Shown here piece after piece: positions 33,762 to 45,745 of a DNA stretch of 64,000 nt; the stretch's first letter is position 1, and every line of letters begins with the position of its first letter. Made by a program: the position numbers and the translations under genes. Under the pieces are notes generated by a model. The model was given only the letters and a program-made list of their open reading frames with translations, ran no database searches and was not told the DNA's origin. This DNA comes from Tubulanus polymorphus (lineage: Eukaryota; Nemertea; Palaeonemertea; Tubulaniformes; Tubulanidae), in contig NC_134031.1 of assembly GCF_964204645.1 (NCBI RefSeq), positions 7,292,501-7,356,500 of the forward strand, in the 5' to 3' direction.

Positions 33762-34645
33762 TCTTGAAAGATACTTTCGTTAGAAATTCACGTAAGAGAC
33801 AACGTTTAGTTCTAAGATCTGTCGTTTTATAGGCTTCTTTTAAACTGTTCAAACTGTCTGAAAAAGTGTTTAGGTATTCTGATTACAATGGAAGGTGACG
33901 TTCGAACGATCGATCAATGGGATCAAGGAATCTAAAGAAAATTATTTCAAGTTTTAGATAAGATGATGATGCGAACCCTTATTATTTTATCGCCAAGGAC
34001 AGCATACGTTGTTGTTTGTATATTGTGGTCGTGCATATTTCGATTATCAATCAGTATAGTACCGCGCGATTTCCGTATTATTTATTTTGCAGCTGTCTCA
34101 CGGATTGATTGCCAATATTCTATATTCAATATGTTGTGTTTACATCATTTGTTGGTTTATAACCCCAATAGAATTGATTAGTAATCCTCCCCGTATTACG
34201 ATTTAATTAGCCTGATAATCGCTAATGCTTTTCTATTTTCATTTTGATAGTCGTGTTTAAACAATGATTTTGGTGATTATGTATGTAAAATCACCGTAGG
34301 CCTAAACCTAAAATCGAACCGTATCGAAATCGAAATCTTATAGCCATTACACGAAATTCGATCTTTTCTCGAAAAAAAAATCTAAATTATAAAATTCTGA
34401 GAGGGCAGCTAGAGCGGGGTAGTAGGGATCATTTGACCTTTGAATTTCCCCTCTACAGCATCGCTGCCCTGCATTCAAAAGTGAAAGTTTTTTCAGCTCA
34501 CGTTCGTTTATTCATTCGTTCAGTTTCATTCGTTCAGTGTCGGGAAATTGATTTTCAATTGAACTGTACGCGTTTATACGTGGAGTTTAATTTCAAACAA
34601 CTGCGATATTTGGCAAAATCTCAAAATGTTAAGTGCCATTGTGCA
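33762..34645. other. Intergenic, nothing recognised
   Basis: AT-rich spacer upstream of the tRNA gene. Short frames only. Confidence 0.4.
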
Positions 34646-34717
34646 GGCTCGGTGGCCAAGTGGTACGGCGTCGGTCTCGTAAACCGAAGATCCCGGGTTC
34701 GACCCCCGGCCGGGCCT
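34646..34717 (+). tRNA. tRNA-Thr (anticodon CGT)
   Basis: Full cloverleaf. Acceptor GGCTCGG (34646-34652) pairs with CCGGGCC (34710-34716) with one G-T wobble. Anticodon stem TCGGT/ACCGA encloses loop CTCGTAA, with anticodon CGT at 34678-34680. The T-arm is CCGGG-TTCGACC-CCCGG; the A-box is TGGCCAAGTGG and the B-box GGTTCGACC. The discriminator base is T. It closely resembles metazoan tRNA-Thr-CGT, has no intron, and a T5 Pol III terminator follows at 34745-34749. It decodes ACG codons. Confidence 0.95.
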
Positions 34718-35199
34718 TTGTGCAGTACTTAGTACTTCAGAGAATTTTTGCATAATTTCATTTCCCTTTGTAGAAACTGAACTCAGCTTATGACTATCAT
34801 GCGGATTACTGTCTGTTTTTTCTAAAGATTTTATTTCAAACAAGAACTTTGAAAATCAATTTGATTTCGAGGATTTAAGCTTTTACATCAAGCGTTCAGT
34901 AAGCATTTTAACAGTTAAGCATCTGGCGAAAAAAACCCACATGCATTAACCTCGTTTTTAGTTCCACAATGAAGCTGCCTGTGACAAGCGAGCGAAGATG
35001 ATTCTAAATTTGTAAACAGAAAAGGAGAGCATTTCCATAAACGTTTGTTGCTTTTAGTATTTCTGGCCACGTTTGCCCAGTTTCAGTCTGATATGCTAGT
35101 AGCCGAAATATGACCGAGAAAGATTCCCAAATAGCATGCTCCGCTTATCAAAACATGGATTGCATAAATTAGTACGCTTACGTTTATTACTGGGCTTAG

Positions 35200-35409
35200 T
35201 TAGCTCACTGTGACCTTATCCTGTGCAGGGTTAACCGCGCAAATCGTGAAATACATGGACATCACAGAGAACTTGCTCCGGTTATCCGAAACAGGGGGAT
35301 TATCATGTACTGATCGTTGAGCAACAATAAGCTGATTATTTACCATGAAGAACGAATGAATTCTATCACTGTCGCTCATCTTCAACACTGCTTTGATGAA
35401 CGCAGCCAT
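35200..35409 (-). CDS. Possible small ORF, 69 aa, no known family
   Basis: Begins at an ATG followed by G (ATGGCTGCG), with balanced amino acid composition (MAAFIKAVLKMSDSD...). There is no signal peptide, no recognised domain and no obvious splice partner. It could be a small protein, a terminal exon or chance; reported at low confidence because its codon use looks more gene-like than the surrounding noise. Confidence 0.2.
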   Translation of the reverse strand: MAAFIKAVLKMSDSDRIHSFFMVNNQLIVAQRSVHDNPPVSDNRSKFSVMSMYFTICAVNPAQDKVTVS

Positions 35410-36416
35410 AACATCTTTAGATTCTCTTTTTAACTATCTCAATAGATGACTACGTGTAACGTGCAATGAAAGATTTCTCCTTTCCAGTAAGGTTATGTTG
35501 TTATAATCATATAAACCATGCATTTCTTGAACAAAAATATTCGGCCGAATTTGATTACGTCCAGTAGTTCTGCATACATTTTGTATGAGAACCAACACTT
35601 TAAGCTTTACGTCTGTCTTACTTAGTAGCTTGTGTGAAGATGGACCAGTACGTAATTAAGAATGAAATTGATTCGAGTTTGACGCGAACATCAGTCGCGA
35701 CGTATTCTGGTTTAAAGGGCTTTAAGGAGGCTGTAGACGTCGTAAACACATCGATAAAACTAAGAAGATACTGATGACAATATAATGCCATCTCACAGCA
35801 GTTTCGTATCTCTCGGGATTAGAATATCGTTCGTACGTTGACCGTTTCGGTGACGTCAACGCAATTAATGCCAAGGTCAATCTCCGAAGCTGCGCAATTG
35901 CCGCTTAAATCATCAGGAAAAAATAAGCCATTGTTTTTAGGGGAAGAAAATGTTATGATAGATCGTGAATATATAGAAAATCGCATAATCGTTTCAATGC
36001 AGCCATTTAAACGGTTTAGTTGTCCACATTCTGTTTCTCGTAAATTTAGATTAAGCCTAGATAATCATAGTAAAGTATCATGATAATTCAACACAGCTGC
36101 GCTTCACAATATGGGAATTGGTCTCAGAGGAGAAATCGAGAGGAAATTGTTACCAGCTAATGTTTCCAAATTCCCGTTAATGTGAGTATGTTGTAGATGA
36201 TTCGATAAAAGGATTTCGTTCTACTCACTTCGTACGGATGTGTTTAGATCATGATACCTTTTTGAGGGGCCCTTTTTCCGATTGCCATTTTGGCGCGATG
36301 CTTTTCAGTAATCAAACATATTCCGTAAACAGTTAATAAGCAGTGCATTCTTCAAACTAATCACGGATAATTGCATTCTCATCAAAACGTTTAAAAGTTG
36401 AAAATAAAAATCTTAC

Positions 36417-36636
36417 CTGAACTGTTGATCAATCCGATGAAAAAGACTGCCTCAAATACATTCCATCTTATGACGTCATTTGCTACGCGAATACGGGATC
36501 CGACGTCGTACAATAAACGAGCTGTAATTGTTTGTGGTGCTTGTAAAGCCGCATCGCGCGCTATCGCAGCAGATTTTGCCGTCCTCTCCTCATGTGATCT
36601 AATCCGATCGACCAATCGCGAACAACGATATCCCAG
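36417..36636 (-). CDS. Possible coding exon ending at a good donor
   Basis: The frame reads VDRIRSHEERTAKSAA... through TARLLYDVGSRIRV to FFIGLINSSG and ends at TTCAG|GTAAGATT, a strong minus-strand donor. The composition (charged helix, then a hydrophobic segment) looks like protein. There is no in-frame ATG at its start, the upstream acceptor is weak and no following exon could be matched. Not recognised. Confidence 0.3.
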
Positions 36637-37204
36637 CTATCACCGGTAACTAACGACTTTCTTCCTGAACTTCCCGCTACCGCGGTTCGATCCGCTTACA
36701 GCTTGATGTCGTGGAAACTTTTTCACGAAATTTTGCGCCGATCGATTTTATCCACAATTTCGCTTGAAAATAATTCGTTTCGAATTGTAGTTTTATCACA
36801 ATTTCTTCTTCATCTGCCGTGTAGGCGTGAGGTTTTTTTTTCATTTGCGGAGAAGCTTAACGGCAGATCACGACACAGACAGAGAAATGCTGATTTATCG
36901 GTTTATAATTGATGTTACATCACAATAAATCTGCATTTACGAGACTGGAATGATCATAAATCTAACTCAACTAAATCCATGATAATCCCTGCCACAGTGT
37001 CTGAAATTTGTGAAAAAAAGTTCCGCTGAAAAGAATATATGGGGCTTGAACTTTAGTAACATTTTATCCAAAAATTCTGAACTTTCGACGTTTAGTAAAG
37101 GTAATTTAATTTCTATAGCGCCAGATATTCACTATGGCACAATGTTCAACGGCGCTTTCCATACCCCAGTCTCAGGAATCATAGGAACCCATTTTACTCC
37201 TGGG

Positions 37205-37320
37205 TGAAGAGAGGCAATGAGGAAAAGTGTCTTGCCCTGCTACACTACGGTAATGTACGGCGTTCGAACCTAAGACCTGGCTTCACAGAGTAAAACGTTC
37301 TAACCACTCGCCCGCCCCGC
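37205..37320 (-). mobile_element. Degenerate SINE with tRNA-like promoter
   Basis: On the minus strand it holds a tRNA-like head (GGTTAGAACG... and AGGTTCGAACGCCGTACAT) followed by GGGCAAGACACTTTTCCTCA. This matches the conserved central block (cf. 'gtgccttgccc') of V/Nin-type SINEs in invertebrates and fish. Diverged; no target duplication found. Confidence 0.55.
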
Positions 37321-37440
37321 TCGTTATATGTGAATGCTTATAAGTCTCGACAGATGATTAAATATGGGGTCTTAACAACGTCAAGTCTAAGAGATAATCT
37401 TTATATATATTTTCTGTAATTGCCGATTTTTTGGATTAAT

Positions 37441-38437
37441 ATTAATACCAGAATTATCACGGACAAAAAGGGTCTTCTTCGACCTTTGATAAAATACTAA
37501 GGGTAACAAAGTCCTAGATCTAATGTCGTCTTCTGTAATATCATATCACTAAATAGATTAAAACATACGCGTTTACACAACGCGATACCGCAACATTGGA
37601 AGCTTATTCTATTTAGACCCTGGTGATCTACCATAAATCTATGTCCAATTTGATAATATAGATTGGACTATAGGGAAAATTGCATCATCTCAAATCTATA
37701 ATATTCTATTACACAAAAATCTCCATCAAATCGAACCGATTGGGCAAAGAGAAATTACTGAAATGTTAAGTATCGATCTGAATTTTGGCCAGAAATTTGG
37801 AATGAAGTCCATAATAAACTTAATAAATAATATTCATTGGAAACTACTACATAATACTCTTGCGACAGCTTCAAAATTAGTACGTTGGAAAATAAAAACT
37901 GATCCAAATTGTAAAATTTGCGGACGCGCGGCAACAAATGATCATGTGGTATATTCATGCACGGAAGCTCAACAATTATATTCACCTATACAACCAATCA
38001 TTGAACGCATGCTGGACACACCAAAGACATCGTCTACACAGGAATTACCCAAAACATCAGAAAGAGACGTTTTCAAACGCACACTCGCGAACTATCTTTT
38101 ATTTCTCGCACAATTCATTTTGTACAAAAATCATTACAATCTAGAGCAAGTCTCTGGCCGCATCAATACTATAATTTATTTCAAAAACTCACTTATAGAT
38201 CGCCTAAACCAAGAAATCATACTTCAACAAAATCTTCATATATGGAGTCTTAACAATATACTTATACATCTGGACGCAAGCGGACAGAATACAGTCAACA
38301 GAACCACAATCGACGCCATTAGCGTAATGTACTTATCAAACCCTATGTTATCTTTACACCTACATATCCTGACTTTGATACTTGAGGTATGTTCTGATTT
38401 AGATCGAGCAGGGATGACGGTCTATCAACACGGATAG
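37441..38437 (+). pseudogene. LINE ORF2 C-terminal relic with zf-RVT domain (L1/Tx1-like)
   Basis: Frame 1 (37480-37620, with two in-frame stops) encodes SLNRLKHTRLHNAIPQHWK. After a frameshift near 37625-37635 the frame runs 37637-38437, including IHWKLLHNTLATASKLVRWK and CKICGRAATNDHVVYSC (a C-x2-C...H-x4-C zinc-binding motif), which is the reverse transcriptase zinc-binding region at the end of L1/Tx1-type ORF2. The 224-aa intact stretch is long for a relic, suggesting fairly recent decay. The polymerase and endonuclease parts are missing. Confidence 0.8.
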
Positions 38438-40814
38438 AACTGTCTGACCACTTTTTCCTTTATATCATCACATACGCATTGGTTAAATGTTTCTGAAGTC
38501 TTGACTGTAAACTCAGTCTCATTGCCGTGATAGCTGGAACGCTGCCCCCTTTTTTGGCTTCAGGATAGCAAGCTCAGTCTGTTTGCGCGCAGTGGTGACT
38601 GGAAGGTTGCCTCTTGACACCAGTCCCATTACCAAAAACGCAATTGCGACACTGTTAATAAAACCCGATCAATACTGTATATACGTAAACGTACACACAT
38701 ATTGTAATATTCACGTGCCTGTGCCGCTTTCTTACTGACGGGCTATTAATGCGTATAGCACTGTCAGTATAATTGCGACGCATCCACGGACCTAACTATG
38801 CATTGTATATTAGTAACACAAAACTGCTCCCCGTGTACAACTTTTACTTTTAGGCAAACTCTATACCAGATGTGAAGTTCCAACTGCGCACCCCTTGACG
38901 GAGAAACCCATCCTCATCGGAGCTGCACCGTCGATGTCTTACAACTACACTTCGGATACCCAGGACCATACTCTCATCTGGATAATTTGCGTTTCGAAAT
39001 GTGCTTTCCTTTCTATCTAGTCAACACGCAGGACAATCAACTTAGAGGACTTCTACATCAACATCTACCCGAGAAAAAACTACATTACACTATCGGACTA
39101 TTTACTCGTAGAAAACGATAAAGAATATAAAAGTGGACAAAGATCATCAACCTTGTAATATAACTTCCAAAATTTCGATGTATTAAAATAGGCAGCCAAA
39201 AATAACCCCAATCAGTCGCTTGCCTGTTCAGACTGGTTGGAAGATTGTTTGAATGAACCGGAACCGAATTTCCCAATTATATACTTCGATTAAAACAAAA
39301 AATTATGTAAACTCGACCGCCGATCACACAACTTTAGCTGTACTTCGATTTCCGATTTCAAAATCAAACCCCCTGTTTCGCTCCCGGCAGGCGTGGTGGG
39401 TTTGTAAGGGACACTCCGAATAATTGAAACGAAATTAAAACCAACCAAATAAATAACAGAGTCAATCCCTATTCTAAGATAAAAAAATATCATATCATTA
39501 CAAGTACGCAAGAATGAGGACCCAGGGCCACCGGCGGCCATATGGCGTGCGTATCATTATGACTATTCTGGTTCATTTTTTCTAGCCTCAGATTGATTTT
39601 AATGGTTTGCGATTATTATTCGTCATTCATAGAATTTGAGAAATTATCGATAGATTCTAATTGAATCTGAGGCGAAATCCGGCCGGCAACGTTGTCCGAA
39701 TGCACAGTAGCGAACTTGGTGTAACCTCGCTTGCCACAAGTGGCTCGTCTTTAATTAAGGTCCCGCCCTGCTTAATTTAGTCCCAAATCCCGATATAAAC
39801 TCTTGGATTACGCTATACAGCTGGCGGGGTATTATTTTCTTATCGGCAACGCATTTTTATATCTCACTGCTGTTATCATATCTTGTTACGTATTTGATAG
39901 CTAGACGTAGTCGGTATGTAACATCTGCCGGTTATGCGTCTCTAGTCTGGCTGGCATAAAGTTATCGGTTCGCTATAGAATTTAAAAACTATTGGCTCTC
40001 AGGCAACAAATATGTCAAATATCTATTGTTCATCAGTCATTTATTGCCCGTACGCCGTATTGATGGTCGAAGATATTAACTACATCGTTTCAACTAATCA
40101 TTACTTTTGTATCGAACTGATATGTTTGTTGTAAACTGTAAGAAGAAAATTAAATAGATTTGAATTTGAATTGAATTTGGTGATAGAGGGTTTCATTTAT
40201 ACCGATGAGAAATTCTGCTCAACGATGTACATTGCAGGCAATATGGCACATAATATATAGAATAAGACACATTTTGAAATGCGCAGAAAACAGTGAAATA
40301 AACAAAACCCAGCGAAAAGCTCGTTGAAAGCAAGAATAGTATAACGTCGTTTCATCTGTACCCGTGATAACACGCTGATCCACAGAATATTATTGGATTC
40401 CCCGTGGAGACCGAGTCATCCAACAAGGAGAACTCAGATCGGACACCACACGTTGCAGAACTAAAAATGAGTGTATCAGTCAAACTACCGATAAACTTAC
40501 TGCCAGTATTAGTCAAATGTTGTGATGTAGCCAAAAGAAGATTCCTGTTTTCTGGGTTTATTTGGGACAACGTAATTTTTTTCAACTTACGAAATAGCCG
40601 TTGCACCGGTTCAATGAGTTCGAACAATAGTTACGGCTATCTATGGTATAGATCGATTCACTTTTAACTGAAATCTGACTAACTACTTTTGAATCTTATT
40701 CATCTTTCATTTCTTATTCATTCACAATTATTTGCATTCTGAGAAAACACGACAAACTTGGTTTCCCAATGATGTTAACGTGGTGGGTATTTAGCTTGTG
40801 GATATATACTCGAT
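38438..40814. other. Intergenic; retroelement tail near 40150
   Basis: The LINE 3' UTR probably extends some way past 38437. GATTTGAATTTGAATTGAAT at about 40153 resembles a (GAATTT)n retroposon tail, mirroring the reverse-complement tail at 12058. The CDS frames listed on either strand here lack domains. Nothing else recognised. Confidence 0.35.
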
Positions 40815-41828
40815 CTACATTCGCTTTCCAAAATAACGACAACTCAAACACCAAAGAAGCGTTCGACCGAACCCTCTTCGGATGCCTAGGTATACAAATA
40901 GATTTATCATCGCATTTATAGCGTGTAGTAATTGTCCTGGATGATATGGTCGATAGTTCAAATGAATAAATATTGCTGGCAATATTGTATTTATTAATGT
41001 TATCGAATATTCGACGAAGAATATCAGATTAAGCGCTAAAATCATGGATGTAATTTGCCGACCTTGATTGCTGTTTGTTTCTTGTTGTTGTTCACCTTGC
41101 TGGCTGATTTTGAGTCGTTCTTGGGCTGCCTTTCGGACCAATATGAACATGTGTATATTACTTATTAGAACGATAAAACCAGGTATTAACTTCAGCACAA
41201 CAGTACCGATGAGGAAATCGTAATAAAGGGCATACTTTCTGTTGGATAGTAGTAGGTGTCTCTGGCTGACGTGTTCACATGCTTCACCAGAGTTAACCCG
41301 ATATGTTTGTACGTCCCACAAAGTTGGAATATCGAATAAAACTGTGAGAAAATAAGCCAAAACTGTGACACGTCGTGCAACATTTATTGTAGCGAATTGT
41401 CTCGCCGAAAATGGAAATCTAATAGCGATATAGCGATCAATACTCATTACGAAAAGCAACCAAGCACTCGTCGAAGTAGACATCTGAAATGCCGTGTCTA
41501 CATACACGTATAGGTTAAGATAGAATTTCTGGTAAGTCCGACTGAATTTGATGTATTCGAATGGAAAATCTCTTGCGAGCATCATCAACTCTCTTCCAAA
41601 TACTCCAGTTAAACAGTTGATCAAGTCAGCTACTGCCAGAGCCTTGAGATAGAATACGCTGCTAATTCCTTGAAGTTGCATGACGTTCAGTACCATCAAT
41701 GAAAAGATGTTGGCGACTATACCGATAAAGTAGATGAAAGCTCGAACTATACCCATTATGGCACCGTACGAGTATGTAGCAACTTCGCCATTGCAGTAAC
41801 GACCGCAACATATAATCGTTTCATTCAT
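40815..41828 (-). CDS. Intronless rhodopsin-like GPCR, FMRFamide-receptor-like
   Basis: 337 aa starting at ATG (MNETIICCGRYC; sequon N2-E-T). TM1 has N40 (IVANIFSL), TM2 D68 (AVADL), TM3 ends in a canonical D131-R132-Y133 followed by IAIRFP, and TM7 has NLFVY (309-313). TM6 (ALNLIFFVEYSITLI) lacks the CWxP motif. C184 is present in extracellular loop 2, but no cysteine is at the expected TM3 position (~107); N-terminal cysteines C7, C8 and C12 might substitute. The third intracellular loop is Gln-rich. Class A peptide receptor of an expanded family; ligand unknown. Confidence 0.88.
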   Translation of the reverse strand: MNETIICCGRYCNGEVATYSYGAIMGIVRAFIYFIGIVANIFSLMVLNVMQLQGISSVFYLKALAVADLINCLTGVFGRELMMLARDFPFEYIKFSRTYQKFYLNLYVYVDTAFQMSTSTSAWLLFVMSIDRYIAIRFPFSARQFATINVARRVTVLAYFLTVLFDIPTLWDVQTYRVNSGEACEHVSQRHLLLSNRKYALYYDFLIGTVVLKLIPGFIVLISNIHMFILVRKAAQERLKISQQGEQQQETNSNQGRQITSMILALNLIFFVEYSITLINTILPAIFIHLNYRPYHPGQLLHAINAMINLFVYLGIRRGFGRTLLWCLSCRYFGKRM

Positions 41829-42172
41829 GGAACTCGCGATTCACTTTATTGTTCAGGGGAAGTGATTGTACGTCAATGGATGGTTTTGACTCATGTTAGA
41901 AAAAGAATGAAAAGGGTATAATTTTGCGTATGTATCTAGAACGTGCCTCGATACGTCACCATATTCATGAGGAAAATTGCAGTTTCTGCGCTCACAGTTT
42001 TCAGCGATCATTTCACAATACAGCGAGCACGCACAACTTAAGTATTCGCTTCTCTATTCTTCAGAATCATTCGCCCGAATCGCAAAACGCAGGGCCTGCG
42101 TTTTTAACTCAATTGAAATGAATTGAGTTACCTACTGGGTTTTAAGTTGATACGGATTTATAAAACTGAGCC

Positions 42173-42457
42173 CAGGGGTGTAGCCAAGGGGAAGCAAAAA
42201 CGTATGAGATCCGCTATATTTGGGAAATATGCTTTAAACATTGAAGAATACAGGCCTTCTTTAAACTATCAAGACCTTTAAAAAAATCATCTCCTTGTCA
42301 TCATCCTTTTTTATTCTCTTAACCCATAAAACATTCTGCACCCTCATCAGTATCACGCATTCGGCACTCACATTGTGTTTTCATAACGACACAGCAGTTC
42401 CACTTTCTCAAAAAATGAACAGAAAATACAGGAGATCTTGGCTACGCCCTTGCCCTG
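42173..42457. mobile_element. hAT-like MITE, CAGGGGTGTAGCCAAGG end
   Basis: Left end CAGGGGTGTAGCCAAGG; right end CTTGGCTACGCCCTTG followed by CCCTG. Inverted ends are clear, the target duplication is not. Related in style to, but a different subfamily from, the CAGGxGCGGATCC elements. Confidence 0.55.
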
Positions 42458-42514
42458 AAGTTTGCAAATCCTTTGATTATCTTTTGTTGTCTTGTAGGCT
42501 TAAATAGGGTACTT

Positions 42515-42613
42515 GGGATCCGACAGACGAGTCTTGGCCGAATCGGCGACTCAACCTCACGCTGTGACGTGAGTGCTCTTTAACCGAATCGCAGACGTTT
42601 GAATCGGATCCTA
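42515..42613. mobile_element. ~100-bp palindromic MITE
   Basis: GGATCCGA...GACGAG...CCGAATCG on the left is mirrored by CGAATCG...GACG...TCGGATCC on the right, around a centre CTCACG-ctgtga-CGTGAG. It would fold into one long imperfect hairpin. Confidence 0.6.
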
Positions 42614-44441
42614 GTGTGTAAGATGATTTCAGTTTTTTCCGAATATCAATAAAATCTTGAAATTGAGGTTTGTAACTGGGCCAATGCTAACAATATTCGC
42701 TTGCAATTATTTTCAGTATGAAGCCTTTTTTAGTTCGAAAGACAGTCCAGTTTTTTTGTTGGCCACAAAGTCATTTTTCATTCGTTAATCGATTCTTAAT
42801 ACATTATCTTTCTGGTCTGGAGATAATACGATATTGAGCTTCAGGATCACGGCGCATTAATCAACCATGCATCGATTTATTTATCATTAACGACTGGTCC
42901 TCGCTTCACCGCTTAGCTATAAACTCTATACGTCCGCCGTTGCGGGCATCGGTTAGCTAATCGGAACCGTATCCTCATCAATCATAGAAAAACGGTCGAA
43001 AGGTGACAGCTCAAATCCCAGCTTAAATTCCAGATTTTTTGAATGAATTGTATGAATTAGGTTTGAACAATTTACATTTTTACTGTCGGTTGGTTGGAAT
43101 ATATCAGGTAGATTAGGGTTCTGGCGAGTTGGATCGGAATTGAAATATACCGACGTTTTTCAGCTGCGTGACGCATTTCAAAGATGAAAGAACAGTCATT
43201 AGAATTAGAGCATGTAGCCCGGTGGCAATACTTCCATTTCTAGAAGTGAAATTAAGATTATGATTAGCTCATTGGAGACTCCCTGTGTAGTGTTCCTTTT
43301 ATTTGCGATACGCGTAGGGAGAAGAATGGAGGCATATTTTATTCATATGCGTTAAATACTATGAATATCGCTCACTTTGCTCTGTGGGAAATAGATTAGT
43401 TGATATATCGATCATTTTAGAATATCACCGGAGAGACTGAGGAGCAATCTCTTCAATGCGTCCTCTACTTCAAATGTCGCTCTCGCAAATTCCGAGAACT
43501 AACAGGGCAATGTCCGCAGAATGACCACTCGGGATCTCTGGACTTCGACTTCGCCAATGATTGAGTTTTGTTAACAGCGCTTAATCATGATAGTTCAGTA
43601 TGAATCCGTTACTGTTATGCCACGAAACAATGAGTCTTAGTAAGATACGAGACCTTCTGGTTATTCAGACGTTCTTGCTTGTCTCGTGAACCCCACATAT
43701 CTGTCCAAGTTCCAGTTCAACCCTTTTGTTCAATGCATATTCAAATATGTCAGATTGGAATGTACGGATTTCAATCCAGTGTACAGTCACATCTTAATAG
43801 TTCTCTACGACACAGTTCGTTTGATCAGTAAATCCCATTATTCAAAACGGACGTTGACGCGACTCAATAGGCCTATACTTAAAATAAGGTTTTGTTGATT
43901 CGAAACTATCAAGAACCGTAAATGATTTGGAAATGCTAATACCAAATTCATCATCGACCTACACGACATTGATGTGTTTAATCTCAGAGATGTTGTGTTT
44001 AAGAACTAAAACTAAACCTTTGCATCTCAATAGAAATAACTGATCTCACTGAAGCTATCCGCCCGTTAACTAATAACCAACCTACATGAAATTATCAAAT
44101 ACCTCCATTTGTAGATTAATGCCCAAAAACCCATGGAACATTTTCTTCTGTTTTGTTCCACAAGCATCTGGCGAGAATTTGTATGAGCGCATGCAGTATG
44201 AGAGTGATGAGAGAGTGGATGCTGTTGGGTGACATGCCTAATCTCTTCGTGTAGACACATTATTTGTTACATTTTTTCCTTGTATCAACCACATTAATTT
44301 TTATGGGTATAAGATCATGATGATGTAAAATTTCTATTCTTTTCTCACTGAAGCACTATCGCTTACCATATGAACTCTTCAACCAATCACTAGTCAGCCG
44401 AAAAAAACTCTATATTTCCATTTTCATCTTCAATAACATTG
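42614..44441. other. Intergenic, nothing recognised
   Basis: No coding exon, RNA gene or clear repeat structure seen. Confidence 0.35.
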
Positions 44442-44740
44442 AAAAAAAAGTTATGTAACACAAATTTTGTCAAAGGAAACCTTCTTTTCTCCAAGTCAGC
44501 ATATCTCGGCTATTATTTACGATAAACAAAAACGGTAAAAAGCGTCTGAAAGAAGGAATTTTGTCTTTAAAAACGTGAATTATTTCACGCTTGAGTACAC
44601 AATCGTTCCATTAATAAGAATACTTGATTTTTTGTATACTGCAGAAATTATGTCACTGAGTGGAAACTCGACCAATTTAAATTGAAAATTTCAAAAAATA
44701 CGTCACCGTTCGACAAAATTTGTGTTACCTAACTTTTTTT
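44442..44740. mobile_element. 299-bp MITE with ~30-bp terminal inverted repeats
   Basis: Left GTTATGTAACACAAATTTTG; the reverse complement of the right end is GTTAGGTAACACAAATTTTG; both are preceded by an A-run of 7-8. One mismatch in 20. The interior is unrelated and non-coding. Confidence 0.75.
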
Positions 44741-45727
44741 GTTCGGTGTATTATCCCCTACCTTTGTAATCGTTCAACTCTTTTTTTAGCAAGTTTTTGT
44801 CCTTCGATCACGCGAGGGTTGTCGGGTTTGTATTTGAAGGCTGATCGGTTGAATGTCGGCGATTCTTCAGCAACAAATTCCCTATCGAAGTAAAAAAATG
44901 TTGATATTGAGAACCGACTTTTTTTTCCACGAAATCTTTATAGACTTTTCAAAAGAAATAGGTTTAGGGAAGATTGAATTATATCCGACAGAAACGGGAG
45001 GGGCAAGGGGGCAGGATTCAAATGGAGGGGCAAATCACATATTTTGGCCCCCTGTTCTTCAAGATTTTGTCTTCATTGCCAGGAAACTACATCTCAGTGC
45101 AGTTAATTTGCTAAAAAGCACTTCGTGTCAGGACATTAATTGCTTGGAAATCGCTGCAAAAACGCAAATTTTCAAAATTTCAGAATGCCCATTTTGTTTC
45201 AAAATACCCTTTTTATAAGTTGTGCTACCCTCCACAGTGGTCCCTGGATCAACCCCTGATATCTTTTCTGAATAAGAGACATTTTGATGGTTTGATTTAT
45301 CAAATCGAGGCCCGTAACGGAGGGGGGAGTGGTTTCAATAAAAATCAATTTAGTCCCGTTCGTTTTTAATCATGAAAATAAAAACGATGATTTAATTGGC
45401 CTTTCGCGATTGCCAACTGGTAGACTGTGACCAGCGTCCAATATTGGACGATACATGAACGATGCTGAAACTAACTACACTTGCAACTATTGTAACATAT
45501 ATTAGATTAGTTCATTTATTCAGTCATTTGTTGCATCAACGGAAATTGTTTAGAGGCCTTATCCGAGCATCAAATTTTCAAAATTTGTCCCCCGTTTGAA
45601 ATGCGTCCGACGCCTGCGCGAATCGTCTCATGGATGAAATCATACATTATCTGGTTCTCCAAGATTGCAGTTATATCTCATGCCTAACATACATACCTGG
45701 GTATGATAACAGGTGAACGCGGTCGTC
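44741..45727. other. Intergenic; possible decayed hAT-like element
   Basis: At 45240-45257, CCCTGGATCAACCCCTG resembles a hAT-like right end of the local family; a G-rich candidate left end lies near 45003. The 121-aa plus frame 44853-45218 overlaps this and has no domain; not called as a gene. Confidence 0.3.
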
Positions 45728-45745
45728 GACCGGCAGGGGGCGCTG
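45728..45745 (+). promoter_or_regulatory. Single CTCF-like motif
   Basis: GACCGGCAGGGGGCGCTG agrees with the core of the vertebrate/insect CTCF consensus (C-C-A-[CG]-[CT]-A-G-[AG]-[GT]-G-G-C-G-C) except at a few flanking bases. It lies in unique, locally GC-rich sequence. Prediction from the consensus only. Confidence 0.3.

Noticed and set aside
33499-33852. 117-aa minus-strand frame
   Set aside because: Lies mostly inside the 846-bp hAT-like element and crosses its right end; no domain.
44853-45218. 121-aa plus-strand frame
   Set aside because: Low-complexity composition, overlaps a probable decayed hAT-like element, and no domain or splice context.
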